Source of the DNA: Acanthamoeba sp. SK_2022b
Lineage: Eukaryota; Discosea; Longamoebia; Acanthamoebidae
Length of the DNA stretch: 40,923 nucleotides
Reading direction: 5' to 3'
Assembly (NCBI GenBank): GCA_027943245.1
Contig: JANDJZ010000377.1
Location: 1-40,923 of the forward strand
In this document: piece after piece, positions 1-11,959 of the stretch
How positions within the stretch are numbered: the first letter of the stretch is position 1
Layout of the letters: each line of letters starts with the position of its first letter
Made by a program: the position numbers and the translations under genes
The notes under the pieces: model-generated
The model's database searches: none
What the model saw: only the letters and a program-made list of their open reading frames with translations
What the model was told of the DNA's origin: nothing

Positions 1-1
1 T

Positions 2-4
<3 letters not shown>

Positions 5-66
<62 letters not shown>
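5..66. repeat. (TG)n microsatellite, probably intronic
   Basis: An almost pure TG dinucleotide tract runs from the left edge and is followed by an acceptor-like CAG at about 126-128. It probably lies in the intron that precedes the first visible exon of the beta-lactamase-like gene. Confidence 0.9.
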
Positions 67-67
<1 letters not shown>

Positions 68-128
68 ATGATGTGTGTGCATGATGTGCGTGGTGTGTGC
101 ATTATATATGTGTGTGTGTGTGTACCAG

Positions 129-508
129 GGGACCCTCGCTTCGGCTGCCCCGAGACCACCAAGCCGCTTCCGGAGGAGAACTTCTCGTGCCAGGACCGCA
201 TCTACAGGAGCCTCCTCGCCCAGACCCTCGCCAACCCCGTCGGCGCCGTCTACGTCTACTCTGACCTCAGGTAACGTCACACTCTCTCCCCTCCTCCACC
301 TCTCACCCCCCCCTCCATCGCCCTCTGGAGCTGACAACCTTGATGACGACGACGATGGCAGCATGATCACGCTCATGTATGTGGTGGGCAACCTGGCCAA
401 GGAGCACGGCTACATCAAGCCCACCGACCTCCTGGCCGGCTGCGACCAGGGCGGCCCCGGGTACGCCCCCCTCCTCCCCCACAAACCCTCCCAACAGCCT
501 GTCCCTAA

Positions 509-588
<80 letters not shown>

Positions 589-1574
589 TGGCCGAACACA
601 GTGCTGCCCAGTGCTACTACGAGGCCTACGTGCGCCGCTACGTGTTCCACCAGGCGTCGATGTACGACTCGTCCTTCCTTCCGCCCAAGTACGACTGGAA
701 TCGCGCCGCGCCCTGCGAGAACGACACCACCTACCTCCACAAGGTCATCCAGGTACCGCGCGAGCAGCCCTCCCCCACTCCCCCCCCCGCACGAGCTGTC
801 CCTCAACTGACCGCACACGCACGCACACGCGCGCATAGGGCCAAGTGTCGGACGGCAACGCCTACGCGATGGGCGGGATTGCTGGCCACGCCGGGCTGTT
901 CTCCAACGTGAGGGACCTCTCCAAGCTCATGCACCGCTGGATGTGGGCCTCCCCCAACGACCACTGGCTCAACAAGTACGTCGACCACGCGTGCACGCGC
1001 GCGGGCGTTTCTAACGAGTTGTGTGTAGGACGACGACCGAGCTCTTCATCAAGGAGTACAACCACTCGCAGAGCAGCCGCGCGCTGGGCTGGAACACGAA
1101 CGACCCCAGCGTTCCCGATCAGGGCTGGGGCCTCGACTGCGGTGCCCTCAGCGACAAGACCTTCATGCACATCGGGTACGCGCAGGCCCATTTGTGTCTT
1201 TTAGAGAATAATTTATTCTTTTATCTAATTTTATTAATTAATTTGTTTATTTATTCTTTATTTGTTGGCACAATTAACCGATCTTGTGCGTCAGGTACAC
1301 GGGCACCGAGATGTGTGGCGACCCTGTCAACGGCATCTACACCATCCTGCTCACCAACAGGTGCGCTCCAACGTTAACATTTCTAGCCATTGTGTGAAGT
1401 TATGGAGTTGTTGTTGTTGTTGTTGACCCTCATTGTCCTTTCCTCTTTTGCAGGGTGTATCCCTCGTCGGCCAACAACAAGGTGGGCACGTACCGCAAGG
1501 CGTTCAACAACATGGTGGTCAAGGTCCTCGGCCTGCCCCCCTCGCATTCGGCGCCCATCGCCATTCAGGAGTAA
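129..1574 (+). CDS. Serine beta-lactamase-like hydrolase, 3' part (partial gene)
   Basis: Visible exons: 129-270, 362-460, 602-752, 839-975, 1029-1175, 1295-1360, 1454-1574. All introns are GT-AG and the phases join, giving 286 residues. The family is the class C beta-lactamase/D-aminopeptidase/esterase fold (PF00144), which performs serine hydrolysis. Visible landmarks are YSDLSMI (the YxN-like catalytic tyrosine motif, created exactly across the first splice), AMGGIAGHAGLFS typical of the non-lactamase branch, and HIGYTGT replacing the KTG box. The N-terminal part with the SxxK nucleophile lies outside the window, so activity cannot be judged. The intron at 461-601 contains a long (GT)n tract. 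The substrate is unknown; beta-lactam hydrolysis should not be assumed. It converges with the GDP-fucose synthase gene. Confidence 0.8.
511..587. repeat. (GT)n microsatellite in intron
   Basis: A pure GT tract lies within the 461-601 intron of the hydrolase gene, ending about 14 bases before the acceptor. Confidence 0.95.
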
Positions 1575-1950
1575 GAGCTCCTGCGTGGCGCACGATGTGT
1601 GTATTGCGTTCACAACAAAGCCAGTCTTCCCCAAGGGGCCTTGAGTCTGTTATACGACGGATTGATCTTCTTGAACTACTAATCAATTGATTAGAAGCCA
1701 AAGAAAGATTGGTGTGCCAAGAAAAAGACAAGGTGTCGATTGACCACACACTGAACCCCATCTCCTTTAGACTGAGGTGGGAGGGTTGTGATGTGCGCAG
1801 AGCGTCCCCTGCCTCGTTCGAACAAGCCCCGCCCCGCCCCTCCTTGTGGTGCGTCCCGTTCGGTCGGCCATTATATTGTGGGAACCACTGTTGGTTTCGC
1901 TGAACGCCGCCATCATCAACATCATCCTTTCCCCCTACTCGCCAACGCTC
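1575..1950. other. Convergent intergenic spacer
   Basis: This is the spacer between the 3' ends of the hydrolase gene (+) and the GDP-fucose synthase gene (-). I see no coding signal, RNA gene or clear repeat in it. Confidence 0.6.
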
Positions 1951-3888
<1,938 letters not shown>

Positions 3889-3979
3889 CTCTTTGCTTTT
3901 AATTTTACTCGTATTAGTATTTTTATTTTTTTTTGGATTTGTCGACAAGAACGAGGTCAACAAGCGAGTAGCCACCTGT

Positions 3980-5872
3980 TCACTTCCTACGCTTCCTGCC
4001 CGGGCCGCTACCTGCGGGCGCGCCGACTCGCCTCTTCTTGAGGGCGGCCTCCTGCATCTTGCGCTTCTTGCCGCGGCCGAGAGTGGCCTTTATCCGCTTT
4101 TCCTGGGCCTTGGCCTTCTCCTCGCGCGCCTTCTCCACCTCCCACTTGAGGCCGAAGATGAAGGTCTTGCAGTTCTGCTTGGTGAGGTGTTGGTTGAAGT
4201 CGGTCGACACGCCCTTGAAGAAGCCCAGGGTGTTGCGGTGGGCGTAGCCCGGGTAGAGCAGCGGGTCGAACTCGATCGTCTTCTTCAAGCGCAGTCGCCC
4301 CGTGCGCTCCGCCAGTCCCAGCGTGTTCCACTTCGAGTAGGGTAGACCCGTGCGCAGCGTGACGTGGATCTCTCCGTTCCTGTTGAGCTTTCGCCCCGCC
4401 GAGGCGAAGAACTTGAGCAGGAGCTCCTGGTTGATGGCGATGTTCCTGTTCTGGTCCTTGATGCCTTTGCCTGCGCAAGTAGAAGGCGTGTAGAAGAAAT
4501 AGAGAGAGAAAAAGAGAGCGGGAAGATGGTGAACAACTGTTGACGTAGAGAGACCACAAGTGTGGGCGCGGGTAGGTACCGGCGTGAGGGAAGTTGAAGA
4601 CGATGACGTCGAACTTCCTGTTCCTGATCGCCTTGCAGCCGTCCAGGTCCGTGCCATCGACCTGAGCCATCGATTCAAGTCAATTCGAGAAGCCACTCTC
4701 TTGACTCGCATCGGCTTGTGCGCTCGAGTAGCCAAGCGAGAGAGAGAGAGAGAGAGCCATTACCTTGTGCAAGATGGTGCCTCCGATCTTCTCGAACCCT
4801 CGAATGTGCTCGACGACGTCGTTGTACTTCTCCTTGCACTCCTCGAACGTGTCGAGCGACGTGGCGACGATGTTGGTACCTGGAGACGTCACAGCCAAGT
4901 GGACACTTGTCAGAGCGCGAGCAAAGAAATAGAAGTAGAAGTAAAGAGAGCAAGAAAACGTGAAAAGATGAAGAAGAGATGAAGGAGAGAGCCGTACCGG
5001 CACGGAGGATGGTGGCGAGGGCGTGTGCGAACGAGAAGTTGCCCTCACCCACGAGGAGGATCGTCTGCTCGAGCGCGTAGGGCACAACGCCGGGCGATCG
5101 TCGGCGTCGCGCCAAGGCCTCTGCGATCTGCTTCTTGGCCAACGCCTCTTCGTCTTGCTCTTCTCCCTCGTCTTCGTCTTCGTCTTCGTCTTCCTCTGCC
5201 TCTTCGCCTCCCTCGTCTTCATCGTTTGCTTCGTCTTCCTGGTCTTCTTGTTCTTCACCATTCTCAACCTCCTCTTGTTGTTCCTCCTCTTCAGCATCGC
5301 TTCCTCCCTCTTCACCTTCCTCCTCCTCTGCCTCAGCTTCCTCGCCTTCTTCACTCTTTTCTGCCGTCTCTGTTACAGCCTCAGCCGCGTCTTCCCCCTC
5401 CTCCTCTTCAGCATCCTCTGCCTCTCCATCTGCCACTTCCTCTTCCCCATCCTCAACTTCCTCTGTTTCTTCATTTTCTGCCAGCGATTGTGGTTGCTGG
5501 TCCTCTGTTCCTCTGTCCACTACAAATACGCCCTCACCCAGGCCTAGACTGGTGTAATCATTTAAATCGTAACAAAAATCGCGATTAATGAAAGATTAAA
5601 CCGAGGCGGAGATGTAATTCGTACACGAACTGCTTCTGTTGCAAATTTTGCTTGGCCTTGGGTTGCGTGTCCGGCTTGGCATAGATTGGCGCTCCAGCAT
5701 CGGCCGCATCGGCGAGAAGATTGTCAAGACGTGCCATCTTCCTGCGGTGTGCAGCCCGCTTGTTTTGCTTCTTTTTCAGCTTTCTCTCAGGATTGCTGAT
5801 CTTCTTCCTCTTCCTGTAGCCTCCGCCTCCGCCTCCGCCTCCGCCTCCGCCGCCCATTCGCCTGGCGTCCAT
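3980..5872 (-). CDS. BMT5-like (DUF2431) rRNA methyltransferase with acidic insert
   Basis: Five exons: 5872-5602, 5543-4998, 4879-4764, 4661-4580, 4470-3980; 501 residues. The fold is the Rossmann-like domain of yeast Bmt5, which methylates a uridine of 25S rRNA (PF10354). Landmarks are the SAM motif ILLVGEGNFSFA, TNIVATSLD, and the family signature FDVIVFNFPHAG. The C-terminus is strongly basic (KRKMQEAALKKRR, GRKRRK), as expected of a nucleolar protein. The N-terminus has a run of 12 glycines coded by a hexamer repeat, then a basic stretch, then about 120 residues dominated by Glu/Asp. The frame of the acidic region has no ATG of its own. Joining it to the 5872 reading frame through a 58-base GT-AG intron (5601-5544) restores both frame and start, so I treat them as one gene. 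That join is the least certain part. Confidence 0.8.
5818..5853. repeat. Coding hexamer repeat (polyglycine)
   Basis: Repeated GCCTCC/CGCCTC units on the + strand encode 12 consecutive glycines near the N-terminus of the BMT5-like protein. Confidence 0.85.
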
Positions 5873-5944
5873 CTCTGCAAGCTACAACGTTTTTTTCCCC
5901 AATTTTTGAAGTTGCTATTTTATAATTTTATTTTTATTTTATTT

Positions 5945-6077
5945 CCGTTATTTTCTGCCTGCGTCTTGCCCCTGCTTGCTGTCGGGCTTGTTGCTTGCCT
6001 CGTGAAGATAACCCCGCGAAGTGAGCAACGAGCCCATCACCAAGCAGGGCCAGCAAAACGCAGGCAGAAAATAACGG
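5945..6077. repeat. Long imperfect inverted repeat (hairpin) in 3' flank of dsRBD gene
   Basis: The arms are about 5945-5996 and 6026-6077. The outer 20 bases pair perfectly (5945-5964 with 6058-6077), and the inner parts pair with scattered mismatches. It begins 38 bases after the stop codon of the dsRNA-binding-domain gene (6115), so it probably lies in that gene's 3' UTR and would fold into a stem of roughly 50 bp. Confidence 0.85.
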
Positions 6078-6114
6078 GAAGGTGCCACAGCACCACGAGC
6101 AAGGGCGTCAGGGC

Positions 6115-8405
6115 CTAGTAGTGGTAGGGACCTCGCTCGAGGTACTGCAGCGCCTGCTCGGCCACGTCGACAGACGCCTTGGCCTTGGACAGGTTGGTGG
6201 CGCGGAACACCTTCTCGCCCACGCGCAGCTCCGCAGTGAAGTGGCCCTGCACAGCGATGTACGTTATAGCTGTTGCTGCTACGCGTGTAGCACGATCGTA
6301 GCGAAAGGCAGCGCGTGCTTACCGTAGCGGGGTCCGTGTGGTACGTGTAGGAGGGGCTGCTTCGCCAAATGCTGTGAAATCGTTCGTTCAGCTCGCCTGC
6401 GACAGATGAAGATGAGAGAGAGAGAGAGAGAGAAGGTGGTTAGCGTCAAGACCAACAGAAGACACAGAAGGGTTGGTCCTTACTCTTCGGGTTTCGGCCA
6501 AAGCTGGGCGGCTCTGCCTCCACCGGGAAGCCGCCCTGGTCATGCAGCTGAGCCAACGCGTCCAGGGCCGCCTACGTCGGATTGTGCGGACGCCAGGGCG
6601 AGAGGCATAAGTCATACGTCTTCTCCTTCTTCTTCAAGTTGTTGTTTGCTTCTTCTCCTTCTCTATCCCCCCTCACCATCCCCTTCGCTCACGTCACGCT
6701 GGGGAGGCATACCAGCTTCTCGGCGTCCTTTCGCTTGGTCGCTACTCCGCGGCCCACGATGCCGCGCCCATCGTCGATCTTGCTGGTGTCGAGCGACACG
6801 TAGAACCCCTACACCGATCACATTGGATGAGGATGAGGCTGAGGCTGAAGCTGAGGTAGGGAGAGAGAGAGAGAGAGAGAGAGAAGTAGCGCTGTACCGT
6901 TGAGTCGTTGCGATCCACGACGTACTCGGGCACCACACGCGATCCGTGTCGAATCTGGAAGCAGGACTGCAGCTCGTTCTTGGCCAAGTCGAGCTCGGGC
7001 AGCGCGCTCACCCGAGCGCCGACCTGCCTGGCCATCTCAAAGTCCATGTACTTCCGCAAGGGGAGGGCACCGCGCGCCGGCGGCCTGGACTGGGACGCCG
7101 CCGCCGCCGCCGCCGTCGCGACAAAGGGGAGCGATGCCGTGGGCGTGTGCGGAGAAGAGGGGACACGGGTCTGAGCTGGCGGCCGGCCTGGCGCCGCTTG
7201 CTGCTGGCCGCGAAGAGTCTCGGCAAAGCTGCTCGACGTGGCGGGGCGGTAGGGAGACTGCGCTGGCTGGGCGGCGGATGGCAACGACGACGATGGCGGC
7301 GACGATGAAGAAGATACAGAAGATGAAGACGGTGAGTTGAGTTGCGACATGAGGTCCATGAGGAACTTTCCGGTCTGCGGTTTCGCCGTCATGCCGTGGG
7401 CGGAGGGCATCAGCGTCTTGATGTCGACCGACGTCGACGGCGGGGTCGACGGAGTGGAGGCAGGACCCGCAGGCGTGCCGGGCGACCCGCCGAGTGGAGA
7501 AGGGCGAGCGAGCTCGGCGGGAGCGGTCGCAGGAGGCGTCCGCGGCGCTGGTGCCACAGCGACTGCAGCTGCTAGTGGTGGTGGTGTGGCGGGAGCGCGA
7601 GGGTAGGACGGCAGCTGTGACGGGCCGAGGACGATGTCCTCGCCGGGAGAAGAGGGAGAAGAGCGCTCTGGTGCGGTCTGCTGTTTTTTGTTTGAATGCT
7701 TTAATAACAATCCACTTATAATTAAGTTTTTATGAAATAAAATAAAGCTAAGTATTAAAAATACTTGCAAGTATATATCTTCGGCAGATAAGTATTTTTA
7801 TGAATATAAGTATTAAAAAAATATATATATATCAAAAGAATAGCATACATAGATTCAAACAAAACAAAACCATAATATACCTCGGGGTACACCAAGGCGC
7901 TCTCCGCTACCCTTTTCTTGATGCGGGCTCCCTGCATCACATCAGCAGTGGTTGCAGAAGGGCCTTCGAGTGCTTCTTGCCGCTTCCGTTTAAGGTGCTG
8001 CTCCGTGACCATGCGTAACTCGAGATCACGCTCGGGAGTTAAGCAGTCGTGCACGAGTGAATTGAGAAGATAGATATCCCCCTCGGGGCTCACGAATCGG
8101 GTATAGTCGGCCAGGACACTGGCTTGGATCTCGAGACCCTCTGCGAGTATGAGTTGCTTGACTCGATTCAGCAGCTGCCGAAACGTCTCGCCTGCTCCAG
8201 TCTGCTGCCCATCTTGGCTTGATGGCCCAGCAGGAACCATGAGCAATGGTATGATGAAGGAACTGGCTCCTGCCGGGGCACTGTCGGGCAGGTCCATCAA
8301 TCGTACCCGAATCGCGCGCCGCGGTGGACAGGAGCACAGGTGGTGGGCCGAAAGAGGTTGTTGTGTTGCTGTCGCGGTGGAGTTCTGCCCTCCTTGCATG
8401 TGCAT
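6115..8405 (-). CDS. Protein with two double-stranded RNA-binding domains
   Basis: Six exons: 8405-7881, 7680-6898, 6808-6713, 6571-6484, 6396-6323, 6246-6115; 565 residues. The start at 8405 follows an in-frame TGA. Residues about 1-175 form an unrecognised N-terminal region with charged helices. Residues about 175-390 are a low-complexity Pro/Ser/Ala linker. The last third contains two dsRBD-like folds (PF00035). The first runs from LAKNELQ through VVPEYVV to RGVATKRKDAEKLAALDAL. The second runs from LNERFHSIW to LSKAKASVDVAEQALQYL. Both keep the C-terminal basic helix pattern, although the second lacks the full KKxAK signature. Every exon junction in the dsRBDs keeps phase. No catalytic domain is seen, so an RNA-binding partner role is inferred. 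The target is unknown. Confidence 0.75.
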
Positions 8406-8429
8406 CTGTCACCGTCCAGCCATCAGCTC

Positions 8430-8488
8430 TTAGTTTCTCTCTGTCCTGGACTAATTTCTCTGTTGTTGTTTCTCTCTGTCCTGGACGT
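8430..8488. repeat. Short direct repeat upstream of the dsRBD gene
   Basis: The 18-base unit TTTCTCTCTGTCCTGGAC occurs twice about 35 bases apart, just upstream of the putative start at 8405 on the opposite strand. It could be 5' UTR or promoter sequence; no function is assigned. Confidence 0.6.
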
Positions 8489-8701
8489 TTGCACTGACGT
8501 GGCCCGCGCACGTGAATGTACAGCGGAATGATGGTCATAGGTTCGGAAACAGGGCAGTTACATGGAGGTCTCCACCACGTGGCTGAACTCCAAGGCTGAT
8601 AGCATGATGGTACATGCCGGTGACATCGAAATCAATGCTGGAAGGCCAACACTCTTGCAACGATCTGGAAGTCACATTGGCTTGTTATCCATACAGTGCA
8701 G

Positions 8702-9326
8702 ATGCCAAAAACGGAGTCTGTCCCCACACCAAGTTGGCATCCCAACACTTTTATGCTGATGGGAGGTACTACTTCAACTGAAGCTGACTCCTACGCTGAC
8801 ATCAAGTATCAGCTAGGATTTGTTTTCAAGGATCCCAAGAAGGTTGGTTGCGTGTAGTTCATAGTATACTCCCCTGAAATCACCTCCTTCTGCCCTCCAT
8901 GGCACCCCGCCTCGACCAGGCCGGAAGAAGCCATTGTAAGCCAAGCTTGCGCCGAGTTACGCCACAGCATAGTGGTGGATGTCCGACGAGATCCACCTTG
9001 TCGGCAAAGAACTTACCATCAGCTTTGTCCATGACGCCATGGAGGCATTTCAGGATGGCAACCTAGGGAGGACCTCATGGCTGCTCTCTCAACTCGCGAC
9101 GTGCACGTGTCTTGGCCGTATGACGCCACCCCAGTTGATGACGGACCCCACCAGTCACATCCGACCGATGCTGTGGGCGAAACAGCTCGACGCGGCAGCT
9201 GGCAGCCTACTCGACCAGATGGCACAGGAGCAAGGCGCCAAACGCTGGGGCGACGCCATCAACTCGCAGACGTTTGCGGTTCGAATGAGTGCGCAGCTGC
9301 TGCAGAAACGTGTGGAGGACGGCTGA
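8702..9326 (+). CDS. Doubtful two-exon hypothetical gene
   Basis: Exon 8702-8842 starts with ATG and stays open for 47 codons. A GT donor at 8843 and an AG acceptor at 8971-8972 join it in phase to 8973-9326, giving 164 residues. The second exon is codon-like and CpG-rich; the first is CpG-poor. No domain was recognised. Two other frames around 8560-8830 also show coding-like stretches broken by stops, so this may be a decayed gene rather than a live one. It converges with the spermidine-synthase-like gene that ends at 9486. Confidence 0.3.
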
Positions 9327-9485
9327 CCAAGTTGCCCTCTAGCTCCTGCGGCCACGAGCCAGAGGTCCCTCGTTCCCTGAGCACACCACAGTGGTTGCTG
9401 CATAGGCGCTGCTGTGGGTCACAACTGGTTCTACCAGCATCCAAATACACACCCCAGGCATTTTGTTGCCAGCGTAGCGTAACAA

Positions 9486-9915
9486 CTACTCTGCCTCGGC
9501 GAAGGACCACACTTGGAGGGACACGAAGCCGGAGATCTGCTTCCAATAAGCGGCCTTGATCACCTGCTGCTGTCGCCGAAAGGCGTCCGCCCGCTTCAGC
9601 GTCACTGCGACGCCGGTGGCCGCGGCCGGCGCCTTGGTGCCGCTGGCGGCAAGTTGGTGCTGCTGCTTGGCCTTCTTCTTTGCGCGCCCCTCGGGGGCGG
9701 GGAGGATCGTTGCCGGCCAGTCCGTGACCTCCCACTGCTGGAAGTGGTTGTAGACCCAGTACGGGTCGCCCTCCTGCCTATCCGACGCGGTCGCCAGAAT
9801 GTACTGCGGCAGCCAAAACGCGATGTCGCCGTCGCTGGCGAAGAACACCTGCATTCACAACGATGTCAAGTCGAACGTGAGAATATGCAAATATAATATT
9901 ATAAAATAAAAACCA

Positions 9916-9951
<36 letters not shown>

Positions 9952-10338
9952 GAGCGAATCCGGCGTTCGCACGATGTTGCGCAGCGTGCTTTCTACGGGG
10001 CCGCCGAGCGGGAAGTCGAGGTAGGCCCGCACGTTGCGGAACACGGCGCGGAGTGTGGCCAGCACGGCCAGGGTGGGCTCCATCTCCCTCTTGGTCCCAC
10101 GCGCAAATCCCACAAAGTTGAACACAAACAGGCCCTTTTGCGGCCACCGCGTGTAAGCAACACCAAGAGGCCGTGCACTGAGTTGCTGGGCGCGGGTGGC
10201 GGCCATACGTTCTTGTTCAGCAGGTTGCTCTTGGCGGCCGCCAGTGTCTCCTTGGCCACGAGCCGGGGTTCGATCTCGCCACCGTCAAAGGTATCTGGTT
10301 TTGCATGCATGTGCGTGCGCGCGCGCGCGCGGCGTGTG

Positions 10339-10401
<63 letters not shown>

Positions 10402-11562
10402 GCACGCATGCGTGCGTGGCGTGTGTGGCATGTGTGGAGTGAAGGCGACGCTCAAGATGGGCACCTCGGCCAATGGACTAACGTTTGCAATGAAACGCGC
10501 CGCACCTTGGATGATGACGTCGTATGTCTTGCGATGCTTTCGCTTGTAGAAATCGAGTGCGTCCTGGACAAACACCTGCTGGCCAGCAGCACCAAATGGT
10601 CAAACCCGCCGTCGATCAAACAAACGACTCACGGCTCACGACCCACAGTGACGCGCGTGGGCACCTTGCCGTTGGTCTTGAAGCCAAAGTGCTTCTCCGC
10701 AAAGTCCACCACGGTCTGCGAGATCTGCAACGGCGATCGCGTTGGTGAATGCGACACGACAGACAAGCTGGCGGGCGGCGTACTTCGACGACGTCCACAG
10801 TCTTGCCGGCGGTCTGCAGCGACTTGGGGGCGCTGCCGATGCCCATTCCCCTGCACACCACACGCACACGCGCGCGTGAGGACCGGGGCGACGGGGCATT
10901 GGTGGGGGCGGGGGCGTGGGTGTACACGAGGAGATAGGACTGGGCCTGAGGCCGAGCGAACTGGGCCGCAGTCATCACCACGAACGCGGTGAAGATGGAC
11001 TCGTCCGTGCCGAGCCACTGGCCGCCGATGATCGAGCTGGAGCAGCCCCCAAACCCAATGACACAATGACGCGCGTGAGGTGTTGGTGTGGAGCTTGCAG
11101 GGTGTGTCGTACGTACCGTCGGGTTACGAGAATGCGCCACCCCTGGGAGATGTCGTCCACAACCAGCACGATGCCTCTCTCGTCTTACACAATGCAATTT
11201 TTTTATAAATCAAATTTATAAATCAAGTTAAACTTAATAAATAAAATGAAGAAAAATGAAAAACGAAGGTGGAAGGGAGTACCCTGGTGGCCATCAACCA
11301 CGGTCACGTTCGGCATCAAGCGGAAAGGATATGTGGATGAGTCGCTGTAGGCTGTGGGCCCAGGCCGTTCTGGTGTTGCCGGTCGCACTCCCGCCGTCCC
11401 ATCTGGCTGTTGTGCCTGTGTGAATCGTTCGTGCGCCACTGGGGCCACTTCACTGCGACATGTCCCATCTGCCCCCGAACACACCACTTCAGCTTCTCCC
11501 CGCCCACCGTCCCAGAAATGGACGCTCACCAGCGCCACGAGCAGCCACACCGCCCACTTCAT
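9486..11562 (-). CDS. Secreted spermidine-synthase-like (class I SAM fold) protein
   Basis: Nine exons: 11562-11283, 11183-11117, 11036-10926, 10850-10784, 10724-10647, 10575-10506, 10294-10209, 10134-9973, 9848-9486; 427 residues. The N-terminus MKWAVWLLVALVSVHFW looks like a signal peptide. The core follows the spermidine synthase/PMT-like Rossmann order: SYLLVGMGIGSAPKSL (SAM/dcSAM loop), KTVDVVEIS (acidic end of strand 2), FVQDALDFY, then YDVIIQDTFDGGE at the usual catalytic Asp position, and VFNFVGFARGT. The polyamine-binding gate residues cannot be confirmed, so it may be a methyltransferase-like relative and not a true aminopropyltransferase. A secretory signal is unusual for this family in eukaryotes. 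A (TAA)n and a (GT)n repeat lie in introns. Confidence 0.72.
9916..9950. repeat. (AAT)n microsatellite in intron
   Basis: A trinucleotide AAT/TAA tract lies in the last intron of the spermidine-synthase-like gene. Confidence 0.95.
10341..10400. repeat. (GT)n microsatellite in intron
   Basis: A pure GT tract lies in the intron between exons 10575-10506 and 10294-10209 of the spermidine-synthase-like gene. It is preceded by a short alternating CG tract at about 10317-10330. Confidence 0.95.
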
Positions 11563-11578
11563 TCGCTCCAGAAGGCCG

Positions 11579-11844
11579 TCAGCTGGGGAAAAATTTGAGC
11601 AATGAAACAACTCCATGTTGGCTGAGGACGTTCATAAAAGACAGACACCAGGAAAGAAGAGATGTCGGCTGATACATGAGCTCCAAGGGATTGCCTTTGG
11701 CAACAATCAGAGGGCCATGCATGGTGTCTGGCCAGATTGTACATGACAGGAAACAGCACAAGCACTGAGAAGAGGCTGTGATGCCTCATCAAAGGCAATG
11801 GTCTGTAGGGTGGTTGCCTCCACCCTCTTGTTCACCTCTGCCAT
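11579..11844 (-). pseudogene. Possible frameshifted relic of an SF1 (UPF1-like) helicase
   Basis: In the gap between two live minus-strand genes, one frame starting at an ATG (11844) reads ...LQTIAFDEASQPLL, then stops. A shifted frame continues with LIVAKGNPLELMYQPTS. DEASQ resembles the UPF1-type Walker B motif, and GNPLEL resembles the following GDxxQLPP motif, at about the right spacing. The stretch is nearly free of CpG, unlike its neighbours. No introns or flanking domains support an active gene. The assignment rests on two short motifs and is weak. Confidence 0.3.
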
Positions 11845-11959
11845 GGTGCACACTTGTTGTGCACCTTTTATTTGTATTTGGCACAAACTTCTCTGTAACG
11901 GGCTGCTTGGCCGTAACTGGGCTGTGTAAATACATCTACCCTTTTGGATTATCAGTTGC

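Noticed and set aside
303..836. Long minus-strand frame opposite the hydrolase gene
   Set aside because: It runs through the (GT)n intron and encodes mostly Thr-His repeats; it is a shadow of the real exons.
3889..3975. N-terminal extension of GDP-fucose synthase
   Set aside because: The upstream in-frame start would be GTG, not ATG, and the family start matches the ATG at 3888.
5585..5872. A separate 95-residue glycine-rich basic protein
   Set aside because: The downstream acidic methyltransferase frame has no ATG, and a canonical 58-base intron joins the two in phase, so the frame is better read as the first exon of that gene.
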